Source: Mytilus trossulus (Eukaryota; Mollusca; Bivalvia; Mytilida; Mytilidae). Taken from it: 64,000 nt of DNA. Positions 11,290 to 22,739 of the stretch are shown in pieces. The translations under genes were made by a program, and so were the position numbers. The stretch lies in contig NW_026963310.1 in NCBI RefSeq assembly GCF_036588685.1, positions 558,001 to 622,000 on the forward strand. The letters run 5' to 3'. The first letter of the stretch is position 1. Every line of letters begins with the position of its first letter. A model generated the notes under the pieces. The model had not been told where the DNA came from. It searched no databases and saw nothing but the letters and a program-made list of their open reading frames with translations.

Positions 11290-12425
11290 CAGATACAGAA
11301 ACTTCCTAATGAGAACTTTATAAATACTTGTACTGATGCTATCTGATTTTGTTAGTACATACCAAGGATGGGCGAGTACTCAGCTAAAGTGTTAAACACT
11401 TGATGATTATGATGGTTATGATTACACGGAAATCAAACGTGAATCATAAATGGAAATCTTTCTCTACTTTTTAATTCATGTAGTTTCCAGTAGTAACATG
11501 ACAACAGGTTAAACACATTATAGCATTTCTTTTTTCATGCTTATTTCTTTTTCCGACGACATTATATATTTATTCACCAAATATGCTTGTTACATTGTTA
11601 CTTCAAGACACCACGCTTTTCTTGATGTATCCTGTTATATTCCATTGATAAACCGGGTCAGAAGTCAGATGTTGATATATATATGTGTACCCATATCTTG
11701 GAAAGAAATTGTACAAACATTTTAGAATTATGTTTCTATTCAAACCCATTTCTCTGTCGTCCGTGTATTGTTCTTTCTGTTTATTATTGTTAAAATGCAC
11801 TGGCCATTGCTTTATCTTGATACAATTTATTTTAAAACTTTGGACATTTTAATTTACGATTTTTATCCTCTCAAAACTATTTGCATATCAAGGATTTGAA
11901 CTCGCGCGTCATTTGATCGTGAATGGGTAGATTCTTCAGTTTTCGCACGATACCACTACTTAAAGAGTATTGAGTATTTTAATCATACCCGTAAAGCGGC
12001 ACTAGCTGTCAAATTTATTTTCACAACTTTGACTGAAATCCTCATAATTAATTTATAACATACTAAAACGTTTATTCAAATAATAATAAGTCTATGTTAT
12101 GCAGTAAAAACTGCATGTACTGGATACTATCTATTCGACTTGCATGTGTATTTTAGTCTATAAGCCACCGAAGACTGCCGATTGTCATTTAACCTGACAT
12201 AAACATAAACACAAAAAAGTTGCGACCTCGTGCTCTTGGGTTTTTCTTTAGGTCTGTTTGATTTCAATTTATAATAGGAGCAAACCTGTAGACAGCTTAG
12301 TTCTATTTCATGTTGCTATTATCTATATATATACAACTCGTCTAAACATCAACCCAACAATGTTAGATCTGTAAATTTGATTTCGCAAATTTTTTGTTCT
12401 TCCCTCGCCGGGATTCAAAGATAAT
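11290..12425. other. No gene seen
   Basis: AT-rich sequence; a 62-codon frame on each strand near 11.55-11.8 kb overlaps and neither resembles a known protein. A TA-rich microsatellite follows at about 12,433-12,452. Confidence 0.4.
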
Positions 12426-12539
12426 TATTTTCTATATAATATATATATATAAAGAAAATAACAATCAAAACTAAGGAGTAAACAAAGATTCACAAAACCA
12501 AAGGACATTTACATCAACAGTTATAGATAATAATTAAGA

Positions 12540-13140
12540 AACAACACGAACTCCACTGAAAACCGGGAGTGAAATCAGTTGCTCCGGAAGGGTAAGCATT
12601 TTCTGCACCGTATACGGCATTTTTCGTGTTATTTCTTTGTCCAGTTCGGTGATGATGAAAGGTTCTTATGACTGAGGAAGAATATCAGATATGATTTCTG
12701 ACACACTTTTTACATAATGGTCAATCAGCTCATGATTGCGACCGTAAAATTTCTTGATAGTTGACCTTAATTTGATTCGTTCATAGCCCTGTCTTAGCAA
12801 CTTTTGATAATGCAGTATTCCTCGTTCAACAAAATCAACGTACTTTGAGCTAGCTCTAGATTAACGTATCAATTGAGACACATATACTCCATATGCTGGT
12901 GCCGCTGGGATGTTGCTACACAGAAATGGAAAGTTAACTATAGGAAAATTAAAATCAAAGTTCGTCATAAATTTTGGTATTCAACCTACCATCATAGTCA
13001 TTAGAGAAACACAATTGGTACCAATAGTAATTACAATAGTCTGTTGGAAGACCAAACCTAAACATTCAACAAATATGTTGTCAATTAAAAAATCCAGCAT
13101 GGCAGTGATATCCTCGTCGGTATATTTCAAAGGTTCCAAA
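12540..13140 (-). pseudogene. Decayed reverse-transcriptase relic with its 3' tail
   Basis: On the minus strand the region 13,010-12,660 gives a broken frame resembling 'YGVYVSQLIR..SRASSKYVDFVERG' and 'KKFYGRNHELIDHY', matching the better-kept relic at 27.5-28.05 kb. It is followed (12,625-12,540) by the tail 'ccggagcaactgatttcac' shared by that family. Stops and frameshifts abound. The plus-strand frame at 12,910-13,143 is a shadow of this relic. Confidence 0.65.
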
Positions 13141-13564
13141 TAAAGCTAATTATATTTTTTAACTCGTCAAAACAAGAAAGATAAATTTTGTATATTTTTT
13201 TTATGTCTTTAATCAGTTCATAAATACCAAAATTTATTAAATGTTTATAACTTGTAATAACTAAACATTAAACATGTTAAATGAAATTTATTTACCTTTA
13301 TGAAATGTGGAGTTAAAAAAAGAAGCTTAAACCCAATTTAAGTTATATTAAACTTATGGTAACTCGGGAACTGTGTAAATATATTGTGTGAGCCGTGTAG
13401 ATGTAACCACTACCAGCTAATAATTTAATTTCGGATGTAGCGTCTTCTGATTGGCTGACGTTATTTCGTTATCAGCCCATGGACATAATTTAGCCATGTG
13501 ACCGTGACGTCATCAACGTTTTTTCGTGGTTTTCTACGGTTTAAAATGGAATTTAGAATTAAAT

Positions 13565-13727
13565 TATAAGAAATGACTGTAGTATTTTTTCTGTCTATTC
13601 GAAATAACATAAAAAAATGTGGTGCACACTGTTTAATAACCCGCTAAGCGCGTTATTCAGTGTGCACCACATTTTTTATGTTATTTCTTCATAGACAGCA
13701 AAAATATTACAGTTATTCCCTAATTAA
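13565..13727. repeat. Palindrome H1 (core 13,601-13,687)
   Basis: The core stem GAAATAACATAAAAAA..GTGGTGCACACTG pairs with its mirror almost perfectly around the GC-rich tip 'ACCCGCTAAGCGCGTT'. Weaker pairing ('ctgtctat', 'actgtaatattttt') carries the arms out to about 75 bases each. A flank motif TGACGTCATCAACG lies at 13,505-13,518. Likely a foldback or miniature element. Confidence 0.8.
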
Positions 13728-14235
13728 AGAATAAAACAGACCAGATATGAAATTATATATACATGCAACGCCATTTAACTATTCCTGACACTTGAAACAG
13801 ACAGCCGATTTGCTATAAATGGGTTAAACTAGAGAATTGATGAGATTAAGTGGATTCGGAATAAATAATCAACTTGCGACTAAAGATGTTCGTTGATTAT
13901 TGTTTACAATCAACTATTTCTTATCAATGACCTAATATAAACTTCTTTTTTGTGACTTCAGTAATGACACAATTTCATTGTTCCTTTTTCATTATATCGT
14001 TTTATATATTATAACTAAATAATTTGATAATTATTTAAATGTGTCGATTTCTGATATATCACATAATAAATTATGATTTAGAAAAACCTAAGAGTGTTAG
14101 GAAATAATTCAAATCTAAACAGTTGTTGTCAAACTTCTTATATCTAAAAACGTATTGCTTTAACAATACTCATTTCAATTTCATTTTATATTAACTTAAC
14201 GAATGAATACTTTAGAAAAAATAATCTAAACATCG

Positions 14236-14420
14236 ATTAGATCACCCTTAGTTTTTGGTGTTGTTCGTGTTGTTTATTCTTTAGTTTTCTATGTTGTGTC
14301 ATGTGTACTATTGTTTTTCTGTTTGTCTTTTCAATTTTTAGCGATGGCGTTGTCAGTTTGTTTTAGATTTATGAGTTTGACTCTCCCTTTGGTATCTTTC
14401 GTCCCTCTTTTAGACAGATA
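14236..14420 (+). repeat. 3' tail of reverse-transcriptase family A (no coding part)
   Basis: 'gatcacccttagtttttggt' followed by 'tgttcgtgttgtttattctt', 'gcgatggcgttgtcagtttg' and 'gtatctttcgtccctctttt' matches the tail after the relic at 27.2-28.05 kb. A 5'-truncated retroposon copy. Confidence 0.65.
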
Positions 14421-14899
14421 ACAATTGATTTAATCTCTTTTTTCGTTAAATACAATACAAGGAGCGCCGTTCTTCTGTTTATCTTTTATCAATAAGAGTT
14501 TTGTTGGACATATTAGTTGTGACAGTTTCCGACCATGCATTATTCTGTCGCTTAAGTTGGATATATTAAGTGAGATGACGTCATCAATATATCAGAAATG
14601 GATTTTCAAGACGATTCCAAGAAGTCTTTAGATCCGTTTTGTCTTTGAGAAAGTTTGGTTGAAATATTCTTCAAATGAGTACAAAAATAATTTGGCCATG
14701 CGTGATGCACAATAAATTAATATTTTAATTGAAAAAACATGTCCATAGATTACATGAATATCATAGACACAACAAATTCCAAGCCTTTTTTTATTTAGAA
14801 AATACCAAACAATGTCTACAAATTGAAACAGATCTTCTTTTTAATTTGTAACCGCGCGTGGTTCATCTTATTTCACTCAATGATATATGCCTTGCTTGA

Positions 14900-16800
14900 T
14901 AAATAATGTGAGTTATACTACAAAAAAAACTCAGATATGCAAAGATATAATTCAACAAATCTGTCATTTTGGGTACTGAATATGAATTATATACTCATTA
15001 CTTAAAATTATTTAACACAGTCGTTTACAGAAGCCAAAACAAAGAGACAAACACAACTTCCTTCTAAATTTTAACAATTGTCCAGATCTTATCTGTTAAT
15101 GTTCATTATAAACAAAGAGAAGGGCGGCTTTATAGTGAGTTATCATCACTCGTTTCTATCAGATTAAAAGGAAGTAGAAAAACTATTTTTGTGAAATTTA
15201 GCTCTGAACCTAACTTTGTTTGAAAGTTATAAATAGAGGCAACAGTATAACCTATACAATTTTTAGTGGGCGTATGTTTATATTTCAATTGTTTTTAGAC
15301 ATGATTTATGTCAAATGTTTCATAATTGTGGACAAAAAAAGGAATGTGGCATGATGTCTCTTGAAGCATTTAAATAAAACAAATTTGAACTATTAAAGAG
15401 TCACCATCAACTTCTAAAATAATCTAAATATATAAAAAAGGATGTTTATAAATTAAAATGATATGTTTCTTGTCTTCTTAGTTGTTCTGCAAAGATATTA
15501 ACCGATGAGTCTGTCATTTGGAATACATTCGTTGCTAAGTGTCACAATATCACGTGACTTAGTTTAAGCCGTCGTATATGGAAGCAGAACAAACAAAATA
15601 ATGTCAGCCAATCAGAAGACGCGTTTCATCTAAAATTAAATTATATATATTTTTGAACATAAATGAAATCGAAACAAATTTTAAATGAAACTTTTTTTAT
15701 CCCAAACTTACTTTCTTTTAAGGTCTGAAACTAATTACAAATTGATTAGTTTTCTATTGACAATATTTCCAATTCATTTAGTAAAGTTTTTCTGCTTATA
15801 GAAATGTTTTATGTAAGACGTTAAATACTGTTAATATGAAGAGGGAAATATCAAGAGATGAAGCATAAAGTCTTCTTAGTCAATTGTCATATACAAAAGA
15901 TATTCGATATAAGCTCTCATAAGACAACAATGTATAAAAAAAACAACTAAACAAGTCATGAAAGGAAACAAAAAGTATATAACAAATCTTCACATCCACT
16001 ATGTCAGTAATTAACAAAATATAAATCTAGCTTAAAGCGTTAATGTTTCATAAGCAGATCTGTTATTTTTGTGAAGCACATTCAAATGAATTACAACAAG
16101 CTCTCGGAGATTATTTCGCTTTATCTCACTTTATGCAATTGTTAGTGTCTAGTGAATTGTACTGCATAGATTTAGACCGATAAGTCTGTCTTTTCTGGTC
16201 CAGTATATATATTGTTGATTGTAAATCTGTACTGCCAATATAAAGACCGACCAGTAGATCATTTACGGTCCAGTATACCTATTGTTGCTTGTTAATATGT
16301 ACTGCAACGATTTAGACAGACATGTCTGTCATTTTGAATACATGATATCAATACTAGTCTGATGAATTAATTAAAGCAGTCGTTAAAAGAAGAAGCTATA
16401 ACAAAGGAGAAACAAACTTCCTGGTTAATGAACGGTAATTTTTCTGTCAAGATCATATCTTCAATTGTTTATTTTAAAACAAAGAGATGACAATCAACTG
16501 ATCCAAAGTGGTATACTTTGTTCAAAGGAAATCGAAACATAATTTGAATGATTTTTTTTCAAAAATTGCTTATTTTTTTAGTTGAATTAAGAATTGACTA
16601 GTGGTCTTTTGATGATATTTCTGACTAATATGGTAAAATGTTTAATTTCAGACGTTTGATATAAGTGGTACAATACATCATTCAACACAAAATTTTAAGC
16701 GTAACATATAAAGAGATGTTACATTATATATTCTCAGTCAATAACCATAGGCGAAGAATATACAATTTAAGCTATCAAAGGTAAACGGAAAACAATGATC
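14900..16800 (+). repeat. Degenerate long-period direct repeats
   Basis: Blocks recur in the same order: 'tgcaaagata..ctgtcattt' (14,937; 15,487; 16,300), 'agtcgtt.a.agaag..acaaa' (15,020; 16,378) and 'aaatcgaaaca.a.tt.aatga' (15,667; 16,528). Between 16,155 and 16,335 a unit of about 70 bp ('ggtccagtat', 'gtactgc', 'agacc') repeats about three times. Heavily diverged; no gene seen. Confidence 0.45.
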
Positions 16801-16854
16801 AAAATGCCATCCAACAATACATTAAATAAAACAAAAATCAGCAAAGACCCATCG

Positions 16855-18130
16855 AAACAACATCTAATACAAAAAATCAATAACACTTTTAGATATTTGG
16901 ATGATATATTAACTCTCAATAATGAATTTATCCTGTTGAACTTACTTTAAATAAAGCTTATACTAACAATGGCCACTGTCCTTTCCTCGATCGTGATATC
17001 TATGTCATTAACATAAAGCTTAATACTAAAATTTATGATAAAAGAGATGATTTTTCATTTCCTATCGTTAATTATCCATTTTTAGATGGTGACGTTCCCT
17101 TGTCACCATCTTACGATGTTTATATATCATAACTTATACGATTCGCTCGTGTATGTAACGTTTTAGATTTTATCGTAAGATATTTATCTATTAATGATAA
17201 AATTATTACACCAGGGTTTTCGATATCACAAACTAGTCAAAACATTTACTAAATTTTATCATCGGTACAAGGACATCATTTGTAAATATAACTCAACATG
17301 CAGACTTTTTATACGTTCAGGTATTTCACATCCAATCTTTTATGGTAATATTCTTTATAAAGAACAAAAATGTCAGTATTCACCTCAGAAGCTTACAAAA
17401 CCTTAAGATCGACTTATTAAGAAGGGATATAGTTACGATACTGTTGTCAGGTCATTACAGATTGCATTTTTTGGCTTGAATATTGATTCACTTGAAGGGT
17501 CTTTGCATCGGAACTATACACATTTATTTAAAAACCAGTTGTTGGCATGACACGGGTTGTATTCTTCTCTTATATGTTATGAGGGTCTGATACTAAACCC
17601 CTAACGGGTGGGATTGTGCCTGATATTCATATGATGAAGACATAATCTGTCAATCAGTTTAATTGAAGTCTGGAGCTGGCATGTCAGTTGTTATTTATGT
17701 ATTATAGTCATTTTGTGTATTTTTCTTTTGTTACATCTTCTGACACCAGACTCGGACTTCTCTTGAACTGAATTTTAATGTGCGTATTGTTATGCATTAA
17801 CATTTTTACATTGGCCAGAGGGTTGAGATCTCATAAACATGTTTAACCCCGCCGCATTTTTGCGCCTGTCCCAAGGCAGGAGCCTGAGGTCTCGTCAGTC
17901 TTGTATTATTTTAAATTTTAATTTCTTGTGTATAATTTGGAGTTTAGTATGGCGTTCATTATCACTGAACTAGTATATATATATATCTATTTAGAGCCAT
18001 CTAAGGGACGCCTCCGGGTGCGGGAATTTCTCGCTGCATTCAAGACCTATTGATGAACTTTTGCTGTTGTCTGTTCAATGGTCGGGTTGTTGTCTCTTTG
18101 ACACATTCCCAATTTCCATTCTCAATTTTA
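16855..18130 (+). pseudogene. Reverse-transcriptase relic, family B, with long 3' tail
   Basis: A broken frame reads 'NNTFRYLDDILTLNNEF', then 'YDKRDDFSFPIVNYPFL', 'PLSPSYDVYIS', 'LIRFARVC' and 'GFRYHKLVKTFTKFYHRYKD' (open from 17,194 to 17,406). Y/L-D-D followed by a KRDDFSFPIVN block is a reverse-transcriptase pattern I associate with a very common mollusc retroposon, perhaps Penelope-like; the class is not certain. The tail (17,530-18,130) has 'ctaacgggtgggattgtgcc', 'ccccgccgcatttttgcg', 'ggacgcctccgggtgcggg' and ends 'ttccattctcaatttta'. Several stops; inactive. Confidence 0.7.
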
Positions 18131-18342
18131 TGTATAGTAAATCTAAATAAAGATCAATGATCGATATATGCTACATCAATGAAATTATGACAAACATTTA
18201 GAAAAAAGACAACGGCATGCACAAAATCTGCTCGATTTGGATAAGCTATCAAATATGTTAACGATTATATATAAGCACGTGGAGTACTTACATTTGAAGT
18301 ATTTGTAAAGAATAACTTTACATTAGTCATCAGTTTCTGAGG

Positions 18343-18427
18343 TTATAAACATATTCCACCTATATATTTCAGATCAGGCGTGAAGGCTGGGACGCAATCT
18401 ATACTGTGGGTGTTTCGGACCATTTGA
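18343..18427 (-). CDS. Possible terminal exon of an unidentified gene
   Basis: The acceptor 'caatcatag' ends at 18,428. The exon reads QMVRNTHSIDCVPAFTPDLK, then YIGGICL and TAA (18,345-18,343). It needs two bases from the preceding exon, which the exon ending at 18,573 supplies (GT+T = Val). Codon use is less AT-biased than the surroundings. I do not recognise the family; a cysteine-containing extracellular domain is a guess. Alternatively a GT at the 'ATAG|GTGGAA' site could continue the gene. Confidence 0.4.
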
Positions 18428-18572
18428 CTATGATTGAATTCATCATATGTCTTTTAAAAATGTATAGATTTGAAGAAAAAAACATAATTGTTTTCGTCTT
18501 TTAAAGTCTGTTTTCCAAAGACCATCAAAAAATATAAAAAAAGTATAAGATTCCATGAAGATTTTTACATAC

Positions 18573-18672
18573 ACAGTGTATGTTGGTAACCGTCCAATGG
18601 AACAGAAAAACTCAAAGGAATCCCCAGATGACAACATGTCAAACACGAAGATGTGACGGATAGCGAACCACC
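18573..18672 (-). CDS. Possible internal exon of the same unidentified gene
   Basis: The acceptor 'tgtcaatttcacag' ends at 18,673 and the donor GTATGT begins at 18,572. The 100-base exon encodes WFAIRHIFVFDMLSSGDSFE, FFCSIGRLPTYT in one open frame and leaves two bases, in phase with the exon at 18,427. An upstream exon may lie in 18,964-19,188 (a frame with 'SCQQNTSYLTCTATNPQND'), but I found no matching donor. Confidence 0.45.
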
Positions 18673-19200
18673 CTGTGAAATTGACAGATAAATTTAAAAA
18701 TGAATATATATTTGATTCCAAATTTAATTTGAAGAGCTGTCTATTCAAACTTGTAAAAAAATCATTAAGAACCTACAAGACCTGTATTGATTTTCCGATC
18801 GGTGTCATTGCCATTATAAAGGTCATGAATATAAAAGTAAAATACTAGTATCTCAAAGACAAATTTTAAAGAACGGAAAGGTCTTTATAATAAGGCAAAA
18901 TCAAACGCTCAAACACACCTTTGGAACATCGCCACTGTCCTTTGTTATATTCTTTTAATAATATTATGATGACGACAACTCAAAAGTGTTTAACATAATT
19001 ACATCTTTGAAATATCTCCAAAGATTAAAAGACTTGCATTTTATTAGAGGCTCCTGCCTATAAAATAGTTCTTTTTGTGAGACTCTAGATGTTTGTTTAT
19101 CATTTTGTGGGTTTGTAGCTGTGCATGTCAAGTACGATGTATTTTGTTGACACGACTGAGCCAACTTTACCTTTAATTGAAAATTCATTCTTTCATGAAA

Positions 19201-19345
19201 GATAATAATATAGGGTTATTGCATGAATATTGGGAAATATTGTCCCGAGTAGAATTTTATATTGCACGAGCTGGCGAGTGCAATATTTGTTCTACGAGGG
19301 ACAATATTTCACAATATTCATGCAATAACCCTTTTATTGTACAGC
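19201..19345. repeat. Palindrome H2
   Basis: Arms of about 65 bases, 'gggttattgcatgaatattg' ... 'aaatattgtccc' and mirror, close on the tip 'GCACGAGCTGGCGAGTGC'. The flank motif TGACGTCATCAACG (minus strand, 19,410-19,397) is the same 14-mer found beside H1, at a similar distance and in mirror orientation. Confidence 0.8.
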
Positions 19346-19639
19346 AATATAATATTTGAAAGTAAAAATTGGTTAAAACTAATATTAATATTTTGTCGTT
19401 GATGACGTCATGAATTTTGAAGATTTATTGCACTAGTGCAATATTGGAATTTATTGCATGCTAACTTTTGGTTACTTTCTGTAGGAAATATGATATTGCT
19501 ATACAATAGTACAAATTTCGGGCCTAAGGATTTTTTTAAAGGTGAATGATAAAACACATATGTACTGTGAAATGGTGTTTTTTGTAATTTGCGTCTACAT
19601 AATTTGGGATGTTTAGGTGCTGTCGTGCAAATGTTTTTC

Positions 19640-19945
19640 CCTGTGACGGCATATCTCTATACCTACCGAATTAGACTATTTACCGGATTTGTTATCACAT
19701 TAGCAACACGATGTGTCTGACATGTTGAGCAGGATCTGTTTACCCTTCCGGAGCCCCTGAGATCACCCCAAGTTTGTGGTGTGGTTCGTGTTGCTTATTC
19801 TTGAGTTTTCTATGTTTTGCCATGTGTGCAATTGTTTGTCTGTTTGTCTTTTTGTTTTTAGCCATGGCATGGTCAGTTTTTTTTCTATCCAGGAGTTTTA
19901 CTGTTCCTCAGGTATCTTTCTCCCTTCGTTTTTCAACAGATATTG
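19640..19945 (+). repeat. 3' tail of reverse-transcriptase family A
   Basis: 'ccgaattagactatttaccg', 'ttccggagcccctgagatca', 'gtggttcgtgttgcttattc' and 'gccatggcatggtcag' follow the order seen after the relic at 27.2 kb. The 77-codon frame here is part of the tail and not a gene. Confidence 0.65.
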
Positions 19946-20049
19946 ATATGCAACAAAATTTCAGTAGTTTTGCACCAAAGACCGACTCCAATGACGAAAT
20001 TATTTGACCGCATCAACTAAAACTGACCATATTCGCACTATATTGTAAA

Positions 20050-20750
20050 TCTTAATATCTATACTATTAAACGAGAAGACCTCATTTTGGGTGTCGCTTC
20101 TCTTCCTTCCACAATTAATCAATCATCATGCCTCTATGTCCTATGGGTCACATGCATAGTCGCATTTGTCATCCATTCTTATGATTATTCAGATTGAGTT
20201 ATTTTGGGAGAAAAATGACAAAAAAGGAGTCCGGAAATGATTCCGTCATCAGACTGACTTTTAGTCATAGATAAGACTTCCTGTTTGAAACATGCACAAA
20301 TACAACCAATCGTATAATAGAAAACAAAAAAAGAAAAAAAGATAAGCCAATCAGAGCGTTCTCCATGTCATGGTATTTAGATCGCAACACCCACAACTGT
20401 AATACCTCCTTAAAGAGGATAATTATTTTTCGCGTTTATCTACATGTAAACTACGATTATACTTCTTTAATATATAGAGAATCTCTGTATTTTGTCTACT
20501 GTTTTTTTTTTAAATGTTATAACATTATACTATTCAAGGGGTCATACCAGTTGTATTTATATTAAAATAAGTAAAACATGTGACACAAGTACAACCAATT
20601 GTAGAGCATTCTCCATAGCATGGTGTTAAGATCGCAAAAATCACAACAATTATATCCCGTAGAGAGGACAAATATTTTTCGCGTTTATCTACATGTAAAC
20701 TATGATTATACTACTTTAATATATAGAGACTCTCTGTATTCTGTCAGGGA
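20050..20750 (+). repeat. Repeat with an internal ~245-bp tandem duplication
   Basis: Begins near 'tctatactattaaacgagaa'. A block 'ttttcgcgtttatctacatg' ... 'aatatatagaga.tctctgta' occurs at about 20,345-20,490 and again at 20,600-20,745. No coding potential. The start resembles 5' ends of Helitron-like elements, which I cannot confirm. Confidence 0.5.
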
Positions 20751-20759
20751 ATTTCTATA

Positions 20760-21330
20760 GATAATTTATTGTTAAAATAGAAAAAAGTGATTTGGCAAAA
20801 ATGAAAGTAAGGTAGGGATTAGAGGGAGGGAGGACCTTTTTCGGGGCGTCGGGATCGGGTTTTTTAAGCTTGTGATTTGTGGCGAATCCAGAAAAGAAGA
20901 TCCGGGAATAAATTTTTCGATTTCAGGATATGAGTTTCTTTAAAATCTGCATCTGGAGATTTCAAGGCAGTTTAATGCCCGGGATTTCGGGATCAGGACC
21001 CCAACGATCGACAACACCCCAAATTAGCCTTAGTCGGTATTTGTCATTTATACATGATTCAAATCCTACCATTAGCATTTTAATAAGGCTCTCAAAAAAG
21101 CACTGATGGATTGTCATAGAAGCATATTTTTTTAGACTAATAATGGTCTATATATAAGCAGTTACATTTATTTCATGTGCATGTGAAACGGTGCATATTT
21201 AATTTGATTTGAATTTTACCAAAAGAAGCATTGTAGCAATGGAGAAGAATAATTATAAGAATATAAGATATAATAATATTGTTTCCCATGATTTGGATAA
21301 CTTTTCTATCCGCATTCTAATATAAAAAAA
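20760..21330. other. No gene seen
   Basis: About 570 bases of AT-rich sequence with a G-rich patch near 20,810-20,860; no open frame or recognised repeat. Confidence 0.35.
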
Positions 21331-21334
21331 ACAA

Positions 21335-22735
21335 AGAGGCTCTCAAGAGCCTGAATCGCTCACCTTAATTCTTTTGGTTAAATCTCTCATTAATGATTAT
21401 TTTGGCTTTTCAATTTATTTAAATGTTTTTTGGATCGTCCTATTTTCTTCAAAAGCCAAAAAAATAATCATTTTCTCCTATGTTCTATTTTAGCCATAGG
21501 AGCTATGTTTCTTGACATACAAGGAAATAAAATATAAAATTTATACTAGATACTCTGAAACTCATTTAGGCTAAGTTTGGCTGAAATTGATACAGCAGTT
21601 TCAAAGGAGAAGATTTTTTAAAGTAAGTCAACATGATGAACAAATTGTGAAAAAAGTCTTTAAAGGGCAATAACTCCTTAAGGGGTCAATTGAAAATTTT
21701 GGTCAAATTGACTTAATTGAAGATCTTACTTTGCTGAACATTATTGCTTTTTACAGTTTATTTCTATCTATAATTATATTCAAGATAATAAACAAAAACA
21801 GCAAAATTTCCTTAAAATTATCAATTCAGGGGCAGCAACCCAACAACAGGTTGTCTGATTCATCTGAAAATTTCAGGGCAGATAGATCTTGACCTGATAA
21901 ACAATATTACCTATGTCAGATTTGCTCTAAATGCTTTGGTTTTTGAGTTATAAGCCAAAAACTGCATTTGACCCCTATGTTCTATTTTTAGCAATGGCGA
22001 CCATGTTTGTTGATAGATCATAACTTCGGATACAATTTACAAACAAGATACCCTAAGGAACATTCAGTTAAAGTTTGGAAGTATTTGGCCCAGTAGTTTC
22101 AGAGGAGAAGATTTTTGTAAAAGATTACTAAGATTTACGAAAAAATGGTTAAAAATTGACTATAAAGGGCAATAACTCCTAAAGGGGTCAACTGACCATT
22201 TCCGTCATGTTGACTTATTTGTAAATCTTACTTTGCTGAACATTATTCCTGTTTACAGTTTATCTCTATCTATAATAATATTCAAGATAATAACCAAAAA
22301 CAGCAAAATTTCCTTAAAATTACCAATTCAGGGGCAGCAACCCAACAACGGGTTGTCTGATTCATCTGAAAATTTCAGGGTAGATAGATCTTGATCTGAT
22401 AAACAATATTACCCCTGTCAGATTTGCTCTAAATGCTTTGGTGTTTGAGTTATAAGCCAAAAACTGCATTTGACCCCTATGTTCTATTTTTAGCAATGGC
22501 GACCATGTTTGTTGATAGATCAAAACTTCGGACACAATTTATAAATTAGATACCCTAAGGAACATTCAGTTAAAGTTTGAAAGTATTTGGCCCAGTAGTT
22601 TCAGAGAAGAAGATTCTTGAAATAGTTTACGACGACAGACGACGACAGACGACGACGACAGACGACGGACGACGACGGACGCCAAGTGATGGCATAAGCT
22701 CACTTGTCCCTTCGGAACAGGTGAGCTCAAAAACT
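21335..22735 (+). repeat. Bivalve repeat with ~2.4 tandem units of ~503 bp and hairpin ends
   Basis: Starts 'gaggctctcaagagcctgaa' and ends with (GACGAC)n at 22,629-22,682 followed by the hairpin 'agctcacttg..caggtgagct'. Internal landmarks recur: 'aaagggcaataactcct' at 21,663 and 22,163; 'ataccctaaggaacattcag' at 22,049 and 22,551. The 5' 'gctcacct' is the inverse of the 3' 'aggtgagc'. I recognise this as a very common mussel/oyster repeat. It encodes nothing; the open frames over (GACGAC)n are low-complexity. Confidence 0.75.
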
Positions 22736-22739
22736 TTCA

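Larger units (their letters stand above)
13421..15643. mobile_element. Possible 2.2-kb element with ~42-bp terminal inverted repeats
   Basis: The left block 13,421-13,462 ('taatttaattt' ... 'cgtcttctgattggctgacg') is the inverted counterpart of 15,600-15,643 ('tgtcagccaatcagaagacg' ... 'aaattaaatta'). No transposase lies between. The interval holds the palindrome at 13.6 kb and a reverse-transcriptase tail. The two blocks might instead be separate opposed copies of one repeat end. Confidence 0.45.

Noticed and set aside
18964..19188. 74-codon frame with 'SCQQNTSYLTCTATNPQND' as a third exon of the 18.3-18.7 kb gene
   Set aside because: Looks protein-like, but I found no donor with the phase needed to join 18,672, so it is left out of the gene model.
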